Shown: positions 19,335 to 27,421 of the stretch, piece after piece | How positions within the stretch are numbered: the stretch's first letter is position 1 | Layout of the letters: each line of letters begins with the position of its first letter | Source: Enterococcus haemoperoxidus ATCC BAA-382 | Lineage (GTDB): Bacteria > Bacillota > Bacilli > Lactobacillales > Enterococcaceae | Reading direction: 5' to 3' | Assembly (NCBI RefSeq): GCF_000407165.1 | Contig: NZ_KE136479.1 | Span: forward strand, 197,464-261,463 | DNA: 64,000 nucleotides | Program-made: the position numbers and the translations under genes | The notes under the pieces: generated by a model | The model's input: the letters and a program-made list of their open reading frames with translations, nothing else | The model's database searches: none | Told to the model about the DNA's origin: nothing

Positions 19335-20393
19335 CTATTCTGTTTCTTTATCTAAATTTTCATTTAATTGATACGCACGATTATAAAATTTTAAGCAGGT
19401 TGTTAACACATACGCTCCTAGAAGGCCTAAAAGACTGCCTAAAACAATCCCAATCAAACGATAATTCAGTAAACTGACTAAATATTGATGACGAGCTAGG
19501 TTAGCAAGTAGTAATGACATTGGCGTAGTAAAAAAATTTGCAATCGTATAATTTCTTTTGATAAAAAATTCTACAGTCAAAAAGAAAAAGCAAATCAGAA
19601 AAATTGTTTCTAGAGAAGTAAAAGAAATACTCAATAAAAGAGCTGCAATCAACAGTCCAATCATTGTCCCTAAGATTCTCTGAATATTTCGATGCATGAC
19701 TGCTCGTAAATTATCCCCTTGTAAAACTGCAGCACACGAAACGATCATCCAATAAGCATTCGTTAGATGTAAAGACTGACTGATGTAGGTTGCTAAAAAT
19801 AAAATAGCTGCATAATGTAAAGCATCTAAAAGTGCCGCAGGATCTGTATATAGTCGCTCTTGTAAGGAAACTTTTTTTTCTGGTTCAACGACTTGACCTT
19901 CAACAAAGTATAAGATGACGGCCACCACAAGAGAGGTTAAAACACCTAATAAAACATAACTCATCATGATTGGAACTTTTTCCAAAGGAATTTTAGTCCC
20001 ACTACCCATAGCGGTGACCATGACAATAAAAAAAGCCCCAGGCTTTGCAATTCTATACAACCTAAAAATAATTCTGGCAAAAAAGGAAATCAACGCTATA
20101 GCGATTGGAATAACCCAAGGAATATGAGTACTCAAGACACCAATCAGGTTGCCAAAAAGTAAAAATCCACCAACGGAACTTAAACGAATCAGCAGTTCGT
20201 TTAATGGAAGAGTTTGATAGTAGAGAAAAGTAAAAATCCCAAGTGAGCCGAAACTTCCAATCAATAAATTATTTGAGAAATAGCCAATAAATAGCGGTAC
20301 GGCCATACAGATACCGGCACCAATCAAGCGAAAAGGTGCTTTTTGAGGTTTGTGGAATGTAGTTAATTCTTTGAAAAATGATGAACGATGCAT
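19335..20393 (-). CDS. FUSC/aromatic acid exporter family membrane protein
   Basis: A 352-residue multipass membrane protein. N-terminal helices (about 20-165) and a C-terminal set (about 190-340) flank a short cytoplasmic link, VEGQVVEPEKKVSLQERL. The second block has the FUSC pattern YWMIVSCAAVLQGDNLRAVMHRNIQRILGTMIGLLIA. Relatives (YdhK, AaeB, FusC) export aromatic or fusaric acids, but the substrate here is unknown. AAGGAGTGATCAG precedes the ATG. It probably forms a two-gene unit with the pentapeptide-repeat gene. Confidence 0.82.
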   Translation of the reverse strand: MHRSSFFKELTTFHKPQKAPFRLIGAGICMAVPLFIGYFSNNLLIGSFGSLGIFTFLYYQTLPLNELLIRLSSVGGFLLFGNLIGVLSTHIPWVIPIAIALISFFARIIFRLYRIAKPGAFFIVMVTAMGSGTKIPLEKVPIMMSYVLLGVLTSLVVAVILYFVEGQVVEPEKKVSLQERLYTDPAALLDALHYAAILFLATYISQSLHLTNAYWMIVSCAAVLQGDNLRAVMHRNIQRILGTMIGLLIAALLLSISFTSLETIFLICFFFLTVEFFIKRNYTIANFFTTPMSLLLANLARHQYLVSLLNYRLIGIVLGSLLGLLGAYVLTTCLKFYNRAYQLNENLDKETE

Positions 20394-20570
20394 CTGATCA
20401 CTCCTTACTATTGTTATGAAACACGGAAAATATATTTAAAATTAGTTGGTAACTAGATAAGCCAAAGCGAAAAAAAAGATGGCTTACTAGCAGTACGGTC
20501 TGTTTCTTCCATTACTAATCTAACATACTTTTTTATAAGAAAACAATCGCTTTTTATCTAATCTGGTTTT

Positions 20571-20660
20571 ACGAGCTAACCTTTCGAAAAAAAAAGAGAA
20601 AGCTTGATTGTGGCAAAAGTGCCATTCTCCTACTTTTCTGTCAAAGCTAAACGAGCACGT
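20571..20660. repeat. Diverged palindromic repeat upstream of oppA
   Basis: Starts ACGAGCTAACCTTTCG, has A-rich and inner hairpin segments (TGGCAAAAGTGCCA core), and ends AAGCTAAACGAGCACGT. The layout and conserved ends match the two tandem copies at 27173-27269 and 27295-27391, with more differences. The rest of the 460-base gap holds the oppA promoter and leader. Confidence 0.65.
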
Positions 20661-20747
20661 ACCGCTTGTTATGACCATTTCTAAGAAATTGCTTCTAATG
20701 AAGGTACAATTTAATGATGTAAGTATTAAAAAAAAATAAGATTATTC

Positions 20748-20776
20748 TTGATTTTTTAATTTAAAAATTGTAAACT
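20748..20776 (+). promoter_or_regulatory. Predicted oppA promoter
   Basis: TTGATT (20748-20753), a 17-base spacer and TAAACT (20771-20776). This predicts a start near 20783 and a leader of about 70 bases ending in AGGGAGGAAAAAAGA before the oppA ATG. Confidence 0.55.
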
Positions 20777-20792
20777 ATATCTCAGTACAGTA

Positions 20793-20805
20793 AATAATTA
20801 TTAAA
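20793..20805 (-). promoter_or_regulatory. Candidate TldR guide-RNA target in the oppA leader
   Basis: On the minus strand TTTAA (20805-20801) is followed directly by TAATTATT (20800-20793). These are the first eight bases of the predicted guide at 28663-28670, and TTTAA takes the place of a TAM. Guide positions 9-11 mismatch and 12-13 match. The site lies about 10-22 bases downstream of the predicted start, where a bound complex would block RNA polymerase. The core AATAATTATT is a palindrome, so the other strand matches nine bases too, but without TTTAA before it. Confidence 0.6.
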
Positions 20806-20853
20806 TTCTGATTTTTCAGAAAATACTTAGGGTCTTTTAGGGAGGAAAAAAGA

Positions 20854-22530
20854 ATGAAGTTAAAGAAGTCATTTGCTTTTGGATTCATCACTTTATTTAG
20901 TTTAACACTCGCAGCGTGCGGTAACGGCGGTGGAAATACAGACGATACAGGCAGCTCAAAAGCAGCCGATGGAAAACCAAGCGGAGAGCAAGTATTCCGT
21001 GTCAATGTTTTACAAGAAATGCCAAGTGCCGACTTATCAGTAGCGACAGATGTTATCAGCTTCACTGCTTTAAACAATGTATATGAAGGAATCTATCGTT
21101 TGAATCTAGATAATAAACCAGAACCTGCTGGAGCAGCTGAAAAAGCTGAAGTCAGCGATGATGGCGTTACGTATAAAATCAAGCTAAACGAAAAATCTAA
21201 ATGGTCAGACGGAAAACCCGTAAAAGCAGAAGACTATGTCTATGGATGGCAACGTACAGTTGATCCAGCGACGGCTTCAGAATATGCCTACCTTTATGAA
21301 TCTGTAAAAAATGGTGCGGATATCGCAGCCGGTAAGAAAGACAAAGCGGAACTTGGAATCAAAGCGACAGGTGATTATGAATTAGAAGTTACATTAGAAA
21401 AAGCAACGCCTTATTTTGATTACCTATTAGCGTTCCCATCATTCTTCCCACAAAGAAAAGACATCGTGGAAAAATATGGTAAAGAATACGCAGCAAATAG
21501 CGATAACTCAGTTTACAACGGCCCGTTTGTCTTAGATGGATTTGATGGAGCAGGAACGGATACTGAATGGTCATATAAGAAAAACAAAGAATATTGGGAT
21601 GCAGATTCTGTAAAATTGGACGAAGTAAAAACGAATGTTGTGAAAGAAGCACCAACTTCATATAACTTATTCCAAGATGGACAAGCAGATGATGTAACAT
21701 TAACTGGTGAGTTAGCGCAACAAGCAGCCAATGATCCAGCTCTTGTGATCCAAAAAGAAGCATCGACTCAATATATGGAATTAAATCAAATCGACGAAAA
21801 TTCACCATATAGAAATGAGAACTTAAGAAAAGCTATTTCTTATTCAATCGACCGTAAATCGTTAGTTGAACAAATCTTAGGTGATGGATCAGTAGAACCT
21901 AAAGGGTTAGTTCCAGCAGATATGTCTAAATCTCCAGATGGAAAAGAAGACTTCACGAAAGCGGCAGATGATAAAATTGCTTATGATAAAGAAAAAGCAA
22001 AAGAACATTGGGAAAAAGCGAAGAAAGAATTGGGTATCAAAACATTAGATATCGATATCTTATCTTCTGATGCAGATTCATCTAAGAAAACAGTAGAATA
22101 TATCCAAGGTGCGATCCAAGATACTTTAGAAGGAACAAAAGTAACCGTAAGTCCAGTACCATTTGCTGTTCGTTTAGACCGTTCTAATAAAGGTGACTTT
22201 AAAGCAGTTATCGGTGGTTGGGGAGCTGACTACGTAGATCCAAGTAGTTTCTTAGATCTATTCCAAACAGGTGTTCCATATAACCGTGGACATTACAGCA
22301 ATCCTGAATACGACAAAGCATTAAAAGCTGCGTCAACTACAAATGCTAATGATCCTGAAAAACGTTGGGATAACTTAGTAGATGCAGAGAAAATAATCAT
22401 GGGCGACATGGGTGTGATTCCTCTTTACCAAAAAGCTGAAGCGCACTTACGTGCTGAAAAAGTGAAAGATGTTGGTTTCCATCCAGCAGGTGCGCAATAC
22501 GATTACAAATGGACTTATATTTCAGAATAG
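20854..22530 (+). CDS. oppA: Oligopeptide ABC transporter substrate-binding lipoprotein
   Basis: A 558-residue lipoprotein that captures peptides outside the cell for OppBCDF. It has a basic N-terminus and a lipobox LTLAACG for lipidation at a cysteine near residue 23, then a family 5 solute-binding domain (NNVYEGIYRLN, the YNGPFVLDGFD region, LRKAISYSIDR). In enterococci such proteins also take up peptide signals, either themselves or through plasmid paralogues. AGGGAGG gives a strong ribosome site. It is separated from oppBCDF by a gene on the other strand. Confidence 0.93.
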   Translation: MKLKKSFAFGFITLFSLTLAACGNGGGNTDDTGSSKAADGKPSGEQVFRVNVLQEMPSADLSVATDVISFTALNNVYEGIYRLNLDNKPEPAGAAEKAEVSDDGVTYKIKLNEKSKWSDGKPVKAEDYVYGWQRTVDPATASEYAYLYESVKNGADIAAGKKDKAELGIKATGDYELEVTLEKATPYFDYLLAFPSFFPQRKDIVEKYGKEYAANSDNSVYNGPFVLDGFDGAGTDTEWSYKKNKEYWDADSVKLDEVKTNVVKEAPTSYNLFQDGQADDVTLTGELAQQAANDPALVIQKEASTQYMELNQIDENSPYRNENLRKAISYSIDRKSLVEQILGDGSVEPKGLVPADMSKSPDGKEDFTKAADDKIAYDKEKAKEHWEKAKKELGIKTLDIDILSSDADSSKKTVEYIQGAIQDTLEGTKVTVSPVPFAVRLDRSNKGDFKAVIGGWGADYVDPSSFLDLFQTGVPYNRGHYSNPEYDKALKAASTTNANDPEKRWDNLVDAEKIIMGDMGVIPLYQKAEAHLRAEKVKDVGFHPAGAQYDYKWTYISE

Positions 22531-22554
22531 TCTGAAATAGTTTTCAATAGTAAA

Positions 22555-22593
22555 AGGACCTTTGCCCTCTTTGAATAAAAAGGCAACGGTCCT
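22555..22593. terminator. Hairpin after oppA
   Basis: Stem AGGACCTTTGCC/GGCAACGGTCCT with one mismatch and a 15-base loop. It lies between oppA and the convergent DUF3899 gene and has no clear T-run, so it could be a partial terminator that lets some transcription reach oppB or that stabilises the oppA mRNA. Confidence 0.6.
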
Positions 22594-22607
22594 CTTGCTA
22601 TCTTTGC

Positions 22608-22955
22608 TCATAAAAAGTAAAATAATAAAGAAACAATAGAGACAATCAGTAAAATACCTCCAGTTTCAAGCCAGTAAAGCTGATGTGCTTTGCCAATTTC
22701 TGAAAATGGAATGAATTCTTTCGGTTCATTTTTCTTTCTAAAACGAAAATGCATTTTCATAAAACGTTGGAAATTATCAAAAAATCCTGAGGACATAATC
22801 CACATGGCTAAGCCGATAATCAGAAAGAATAATGAAACGATGAAGAAGGTATCAGATATAGAACGGATAGTCAGTGACTGTTTTATCAATAGGTAAGTAA
22901 AAATACCGATGCTTGAGACCGCTGAGGTAATCAAGGGCCATTTTAAATTTTTCAT
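22608..22955 (-). CDS. DUF3899 small membrane protein
   Basis: A 115-residue protein with three predicted membrane helices (about 7-24, 34-56 and 95-114) and a basic loop FRFRKKNEPKEF between the second and third, as in DUF3899. The function is unknown. It lies on the opposite strand inside the opp locus, between oppA and oppB, an arrangement I recall from other enterococci, so it is probably fixed rather than a recent insertion. Confidence 0.75.
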   Translation of the reverse strand: MKNLKWPLITSAVSSIGIFTYLLIKQSLTIRSISDTFFIVSLFFLIIGLAMWIMSSGFFDNFQRFMKMHFRFRKKNEPKEFIPFSEIGKAHQLYWLETGGILLIVSIVSLLFYFL

Positions 22956-23036
22956 GTGCTCATCCTTACTTAATTTTCTATCCTTACTTTATCGAAAAAT
23001 ACTGATGAAGTCAAAATAATCTCGGAGGTGTCATTC

Positions 23037-23978
23037 TTGAACAGTTTTGGAAAATATTTTCTTAAACGGGTCTTCTTCATGATCATCACATTGTGGCTGA
23101 TCGCAACGATTACGTTTTTCTTAATGCAATTATTACCAGGTACTCCTTATACCAACCAAGAAAAACTTAGTCCAGAAACAATCGCTATGCTGAACAAGCA
23201 ATCTGGTTTAGATAAGCCAGTGATCGTTCAATATGGAATTTACTTAAAAAATCTTCTAGTTGGTGACTTTGGTATTTCATTCCAATTTAAAAACCAACCA
23301 GTAGCAAAACTTTTGGCAGGTCGTATTGGGCCTTCTGTCCAATTAGGCGCACAAGCCATCATCTTTGGTACGCTAGTCGGTATTTTACTAGGGATCATTG
23401 CCGCAATGCGCCAAAACACATGGGTGGATACAGTAGCGACGTTAATGGCAATTTTAGGACGTTCGATTCCTAACTTCGTCTTTGCGGTACTACTGCAATA
23501 TATCTTTGCCATGAAATTAAAAGTGTTGCCAATCGCAATGTGGAATGGATTTGCTTACACGATTCTCCCAACGATTGCTCTGGCAATGAGTCCAATGGCC
23601 GATTCCGCCAGGTTTATACGAACCGAGATGGTCGAAGTTTTACATAGTGATTATGTAGAGTTGGCTCGTGCCAAAGGCTTAAGCCGCTGGCAAGTTGCCG
23701 TGAGACACGGACTTAGAAACAGTTTGATTCCTTTGATTACATTACTCGGCCCATTAGCCGTTGGTTTGATGACAGGATCTCTAGTTGTTGAAAATATTTT
23801 TGCGATCCCAGGTATTGGGGAGCAGTTCGTAAAATCAATCATGACCAATGACTACCCAACAATTATGGCCGTGACGATTTTATATTCTGCTTTGTTAGTA
23901 TTTGTAATCTTGATCGTTGATTTACTTTATGGATTGATTGATCCAAGAATTCGTGTTTCAGGAGGTGCCAAAGGTTAA
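23037..23978 (+). CDS. oppB: Oligopeptide ABC transporter permease OppB
   Basis: A 313-residue inner-membrane permease with about six helices. The N-terminus FLKRVFFMIITLWLIATITF and TPYTNQEKLSPETIAML are typical of OppB, and the ATPase-docking EAA loop is in ELARAKGLSRWQVAVRHGLRNSLIP. A GTG at 23028 is in frame but sits inside the GGAGG ribosome site, so the TTG at 23037 (MNSFGKYF) is the better start. Confidence 0.93.
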   Translation: MNSFGKYFLKRVFFMIITLWLIATITFFLMQLLPGTPYTNQEKLSPETIAMLNKQSGLDKPVIVQYGIYLKNLLVGDFGISFQFKNQPVAKLLAGRIGPSVQLGAQAIIFGTLVGILLGIIAAMRQNTWVDTVATLMAILGRSIPNFVFAVLLQYIFAMKLKVLPIAMWNGFAYTILPTIALAMSPMADSARFIRTEMVEVLHSDYVELARAKGLSRWQVAVRHGLRNSLIPLITLLGPLAVGLMTGSLVVENIFAIPGIGEQFVKSIMTNDYPTIMAVTILYSALLVFVILIVDLLYGLIDPRIRVSGGAKG

Positions 23979-25030
23979 TGGAAACAGTTGACTTAAATAA
24001 TGTCCCAGAAAAAATCAAAAACATACCTGCAAATGACTTCCAGCCTTTGGATACATCAACAACCAAGGAACGTGAACGAATTGCAACGCCGTCACTAAGC
24101 TTTTTACAAGATTCTTGGCGTCGTTTGAAAAAGAATAAAGCTGCTGTGATTTCCTTGATTCTTTTAGGAATCATCATCTTTATTTCAATTATAACAATTT
24201 GGGTGTCACCACATGACCCAACACAACAAAATGTAGCGTACATCAATTTACCACCGCGTATTCCGTTTTTAGATAGTATCAATGGGTTTAACGGTACAGC
24301 CAATGTTGCTGGTAAAATGGTAGATAAGTACGCTCAAGCGAACGTTCCTGATAACGTGAATTTCTATCTTGGAACAGATGGCTTAGGCCGTGATGTATTG
24401 AGCCGTTTATTCATGGGAACACGTATCTCATTATTGATCGCATTTATCGCAGCTTTACTTGATATTACGATTGGTGTAACATATGGTTTGATTTCAGGAC
24501 TATTAGGTGGACGTGTCGACACAGTGATGCAACGTATTTTAGAAGTTCTTTCTGGAATCCCTAACCTTGTTGTCATGATCTTGATGCTGACAGTTTTTGA
24601 TCCAGGTATTTTATCGATCGTTTTAGCGATGGTTATTACTAACTGGATTTCAATGGCCAGAATCGTTCGGGCGCAGACCTTGAAATTAAAAGATCAAGAG
24701 TTCGTTTTAGCTGCCCAAACATTAGGTGAATCTCGTTTGAAGATTGCCGTAAAACATATTTTGCCGAATATCTCAAGCGTGATCATCGTTCAAATGATGT
24801 TCAGTATCCCGTCGGCCATTTTCTTCGAAGCGTTTCTAAGTTTCATCGGTTTAGGATTAAGACCGCCGACCGCTTCTCTTGGAACATTATTAAATGAAGG
24901 ATATAAAACGTTCCGTTTCCTTCCATATTTGATGTGGATTCCTGCCGTAACTTTGTCAGTCGTAATGATTTGTTTCAACTTGTTAGCTGACGGACTACGT
25001 GATGCCTTCGATCCTAAGATGAAAGAGTAG
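23978..25030 (+). CDS. oppC: Oligopeptide ABC transporter permease OppC
   Basis: A 350-residue partner permease of OppB. It has a long cytoplasmic N-terminus (about 1-50), the first helix AAVISLILLGIIIFISIIT, an external loop with HDPTQQNVAYINLPPR, FYLGTDGLGRDVLSRLFMGTRISL, and the EAA loop FVLAAQTLGESRLKIAVKHILPN. The ATG overlaps the oppB stop as TAATG, so the two are translationally coupled. Confidence 0.94.
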   Translation: METVDLNNVPEKIKNIPANDFQPLDTSTTKERERIATPSLSFLQDSWRRLKKNKAAVISLILLGIIIFISIITIWVSPHDPTQQNVAYINLPPRIPFLDSINGFNGTANVAGKMVDKYAQANVPDNVNFYLGTDGLGRDVLSRLFMGTRISLLIAFIAALLDITIGVTYGLISGLLGGRVDTVMQRILEVLSGIPNLVVMILMLTVFDPGILSIVLAMVITNWISMARIVRAQTLKLKDQEFVLAAQTLGESRLKIAVKHILPNISSVIIVQMMFSIPSAIFFEAFLSFIGLGLRPPTASLGTLLNEGYKTFRFLPYLMWIPAVTLSVVMICFNLLADGLRDAFDPKMKE

Positions 25031-25035
25031 AGTGA

Positions 25036-26097
25036 ATGACTATGGAAAAAGTATTAGAAGTAAAAGACTTACAGATTTCTTTTGATACGTTTGCTGGAAA
25101 AGTAAATGCTATTCGTGGTGTGAGCTTTGAATTGTTCAAAGGGGAAACTCTTGCGATCGTAGGAGAGTCTGGTAGTGGTAAATCAGTAACTACTAGAAGT
25201 ATCATGCGATTATTGAGCAGCAATGCAAACATTGACAATGGAGAAATTCTGTTTAAAGGTGAAGATATCGTACACAAAACGGAAAAACAAATGCAAACCA
25301 TTCGTGGGAAAGAAATTGCAATGATTTTCCAAGATCCAATGACCTCATTGGACCCAACAATGCCGATTGGCAAACAAGTTGCTGAATCGTTGATCAAACA
25401 CAATAAAGTGTCGAAAAAAGAAGGGCTAGATCAAGCATTAGAATTATTAAAATTAGTAGGGATTCCAAACGCTGAAAAACGTTTGAAAAACTACCCTCAC
25501 CAATTTTCTGGCGGACAACGTCAACGTATCGTCATTGCGATTGCGTTGATTTGTTACCCAGAAGTTTTAATTGCAGATGAGCCGACAACAGCTTTGGATG
25601 TTACGATCCAAGCGCAAATTTTAGAATTATTAAAAGACTTACAACAAAAAATCAGCACATCGATTATCTTTATCACCCATGATTTAGGTGTAGTAGCAAA
25701 CGTGGCTGATCGTGTAGCCGTTATGTATGGCGGACGTTTAGTGGAAGTAGGAACATCAGAAGAGATTTTCTACAATCCGCAACATCCATATACATGGGGA
25801 CTACTTGGCTCAATGCCGACAATGGAAGGAACGGAAGATAAGCTATATGCGATTCCAGGTTCACCTCCCGATTTATTAGATCCTCCAAAAGGAGATGCTT
25901 TTTATCCGCGTAACGAGTTTGCAATGAAGATCGACGCAGAAGAAGCACCACCGTATTTTGAAGTATCACCAACTCATAAAGCTGCAACGTGGTTATTAGC
26001 ACCACAAGCACCAAAAATTACCCCTCCAGCTGAAATTGTAAGACGTTGGGCGATTTATGCTGAGCGCCATAATACGACTGCAGGAGGCGTTAAATAA
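25036..26097 (+). CDS. oppD: Oligopeptide ABC transporter ATPase OppD
   Basis: A 353-residue ATPase with Walker A GESGSGKS, Q-loop IFQDPMTSLDPTM, signature FSGGQRQR, Walker B VLIADEPTTALDV and switch FITHDLGVVANVAD. The C-terminal oligopeptide region (AIPGSPPDLLDPPKGDAFYPR) is present, but the usual four cysteines for an iron-sulfur cluster are absent. A second ATG lies two codons in. Confidence 0.94.
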   Translation: MTMEKVLEVKDLQISFDTFAGKVNAIRGVSFELFKGETLAIVGESGSGKSVTTRSIMRLLSSNANIDNGEILFKGEDIVHKTEKQMQTIRGKEIAMIFQDPMTSLDPTMPIGKQVAESLIKHNKVSKKEGLDQALELLKLVGIPNAEKRLKNYPHQFSGGQRQRIVIAIALICYPEVLIADEPTTALDVTIQAQILELLKDLQQKISTSIIFITHDLGVVANVADRVAVMYGGRLVEVGTSEEIFYNPQHPYTWGLLGSMPTMEGTEDKLYAIPGSPPDLLDPPKGDAFYPRNEFAMKIDAEEAPPYFEVSPTHKAATWLLAPQAPKITPPAEIVRRWAIYAERHNTTAGGVK

Positions 26098-27056
26098 TGA
26101 GTGAAAAAAGAAAAGTACTTTTAGATGTTAAAGGACTAAAACAATATTTTAACGTTGGACGCCCTGACGAAGTTAGAGCTGTTGACGATATCAGTTTCCA
26201 TATCTACGAAGGTGAGACTTTCGGATTGGTGGGAGAATCTGGTAGTGGTAAATCAACAACAGGACGTAGTGTGATTCGCTTATACGATCCAACAGATGGC
26301 GAAATCATTTTCAACGGTGATGATATCAGTAAAATTCGTTCAAAATCTGGGATGCAAGCATTCCGTCGTGAAGTTCAAATGATCTTCCAAGATCCGTATG
26401 CCTCATTGAATCCGAGAATGAAAGTCAACGATATTATTGCTGAAGGAATCGACATTAATCACTTAGCAAAAGATGCCGCTGAACGTGAAGCTAAAGTCAA
26501 CGAATTATTAAAAGTCGTTGGACTTGATCCGAGCCACGGAACGCGTTATCCACATGAATTTTCTGGTGGTCAACGTCAACGTATCGGGATTGCAAGAGCT
26601 TTGGCAGTTGATCCGCGCTTCATTATCTGTGATGAGCCGATTTCAGCTTTGGATGTATCGATTCAAGCGCAAGTAGTCAATTTATTGCAAGACTTACAAA
26701 AAGAAGCCGGTCTGACTTATTTGTTTATTGCCCATGATTTATCAATGGTAAAACACATCAGTGACCGTATTGGTGTTATGCATAGTGGTAGATTATTGGA
26801 GATGGGGTCAAGTGATGATGTGTATAACTTTGGTGTACATCCATACACTGAAAGCTTATTATCAGCTATTCCATTACCAGATCCTGATTATGAACGTACA
26901 CGCAAACGTATTGTTTATAAACCGCAAGCAGAAGACAATAAAGAACGTAAACTAAGAGAAATCACACCTGAGCATTATGTGTATTGTTCAGAAGATGAAG
27001 TTGATGTGTACCGTAAAAAAATTGAAGAGAAAAAAGCCAGAGCGAATCACGAATAG
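26097..27056 (+). CDS. oppF: Oligopeptide ABC transporter ATPase OppF
   Basis: A 319-residue second ATPase with Walker A GESGSGKST, signature FSGGQRQRIGIARALA, Walker B FIICDEPISALDV and the switch FIAHDLSMVKHISD. It ends with the OppF-type tail ending EDEVDVYRKKIEEKKARANHE. The start overlaps the oppD stop by one base. It is the last opp gene, and the next gene on this strand is the TnpB-like tldR, 365 bases downstream. Confidence 0.94.
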   Translation: MSEKRKVLLDVKGLKQYFNVGRPDEVRAVDDISFHIYEGETFGLVGESGSGKSTTGRSVIRLYDPTDGEIIFNGDDISKIRSKSGMQAFRREVQMIFQDPYASLNPRMKVNDIIAEGIDINHLAKDAAEREAKVNELLKVVGLDPSHGTRYPHEFSGGQRQRIGIARALAVDPRFIICDEPISALDVSIQAQVVNLLQDLQKEAGLTYLFIAHDLSMVKHISDRIGVMHSGRLLEMGSSDDVYNFGVHPYTESLLSAIPLPDPDYERTRKRIVYKPQAEDNKERKLREITPEHYVYCSEDEVDVYRKKIEEKKARANHE

Positions 27057-27075
27057 TCGTTTGGCAAAAGAAAGA

Positions 27076-27115
27076 CTAGCTAAGAAGAGACCTATTTTTC
27101 TTAGCTAGAATTTTT
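27076..27115 (+). terminator. Terminator after oppF
   Basis: Stem CTAGCTAAGAA/TTCTTAGCTAG followed by AATTTTT. It ends the oppBCDF transcript before the repeat pair, so tldR probably has its own promoter. Confidence 0.85.
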
Positions 27116-27172
27116 AAACCTAAGATGAATGAATCATTTTTCTTTGTGACATAATCATTTTGTAATAGTTTT

Positions 27173-27269
27173 ACGGGCTAGCCTTTCGGAAAAAAGATAA
27201 AATCTAAATGAGGCAAAAAGCACCTCAGTTAGATTTTCCTATTTTTCATTCGAGACTAAATGAGCCCGT
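27173..27269. repeat. Palindromic repeat, copy A of a tandem pair
   Basis: A 97-base unit with outer ends ACGGGCT/AGCCCGT, a conserved block CTTTCGGAAAAAAGATAAAA, an inner hairpin AAAATCTAA/TTAGATTTT topped by GAGG/CCTC, and CCTATTTTTC before the right end. The inner stem bases differ from copy B but stay paired. Confidence 0.85.
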
Positions 27270-27294
27270 TCAGCTTTTTAACTAATCTAGCTTT

Positions 27295-27391
27295 ACGGGC
27301 TAGTCTCTCGGAAAAAAGATAAAATACGAGTGAGACAAAAAGCGCCTCAATCGTATTTTCCTATTTTTCAGTCGGAGCTGAACGAGCCCAT
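27295..27391. repeat. Palindromic repeat, copy B of a tandem pair
   Basis: Also 97 bases, with the same outer arms ACGGGCT/AGCCCA and the same TCTCGGAAAAAAGATAAAA and CCTATTTTTCAGTCGGAGC blocks. The inner stem is AAAATACGA/TCGTATTTT. Compensating changes in the stem against copy A indicate that RNA or DNA pairing is what is kept. It ends 31 bases before tldR. Confidence 0.85.
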
Positions 27392-27421
27392 TCAGCTTTT
27401 TATTGGTAGGGTGGTATTCTA

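Noticed and set aside
27173-27391. Short CRISPR array (two similar units)
   Set aside because: The units are 97 bases, palindromic and nearly adjacent, with no spacer structure and no cas genes.
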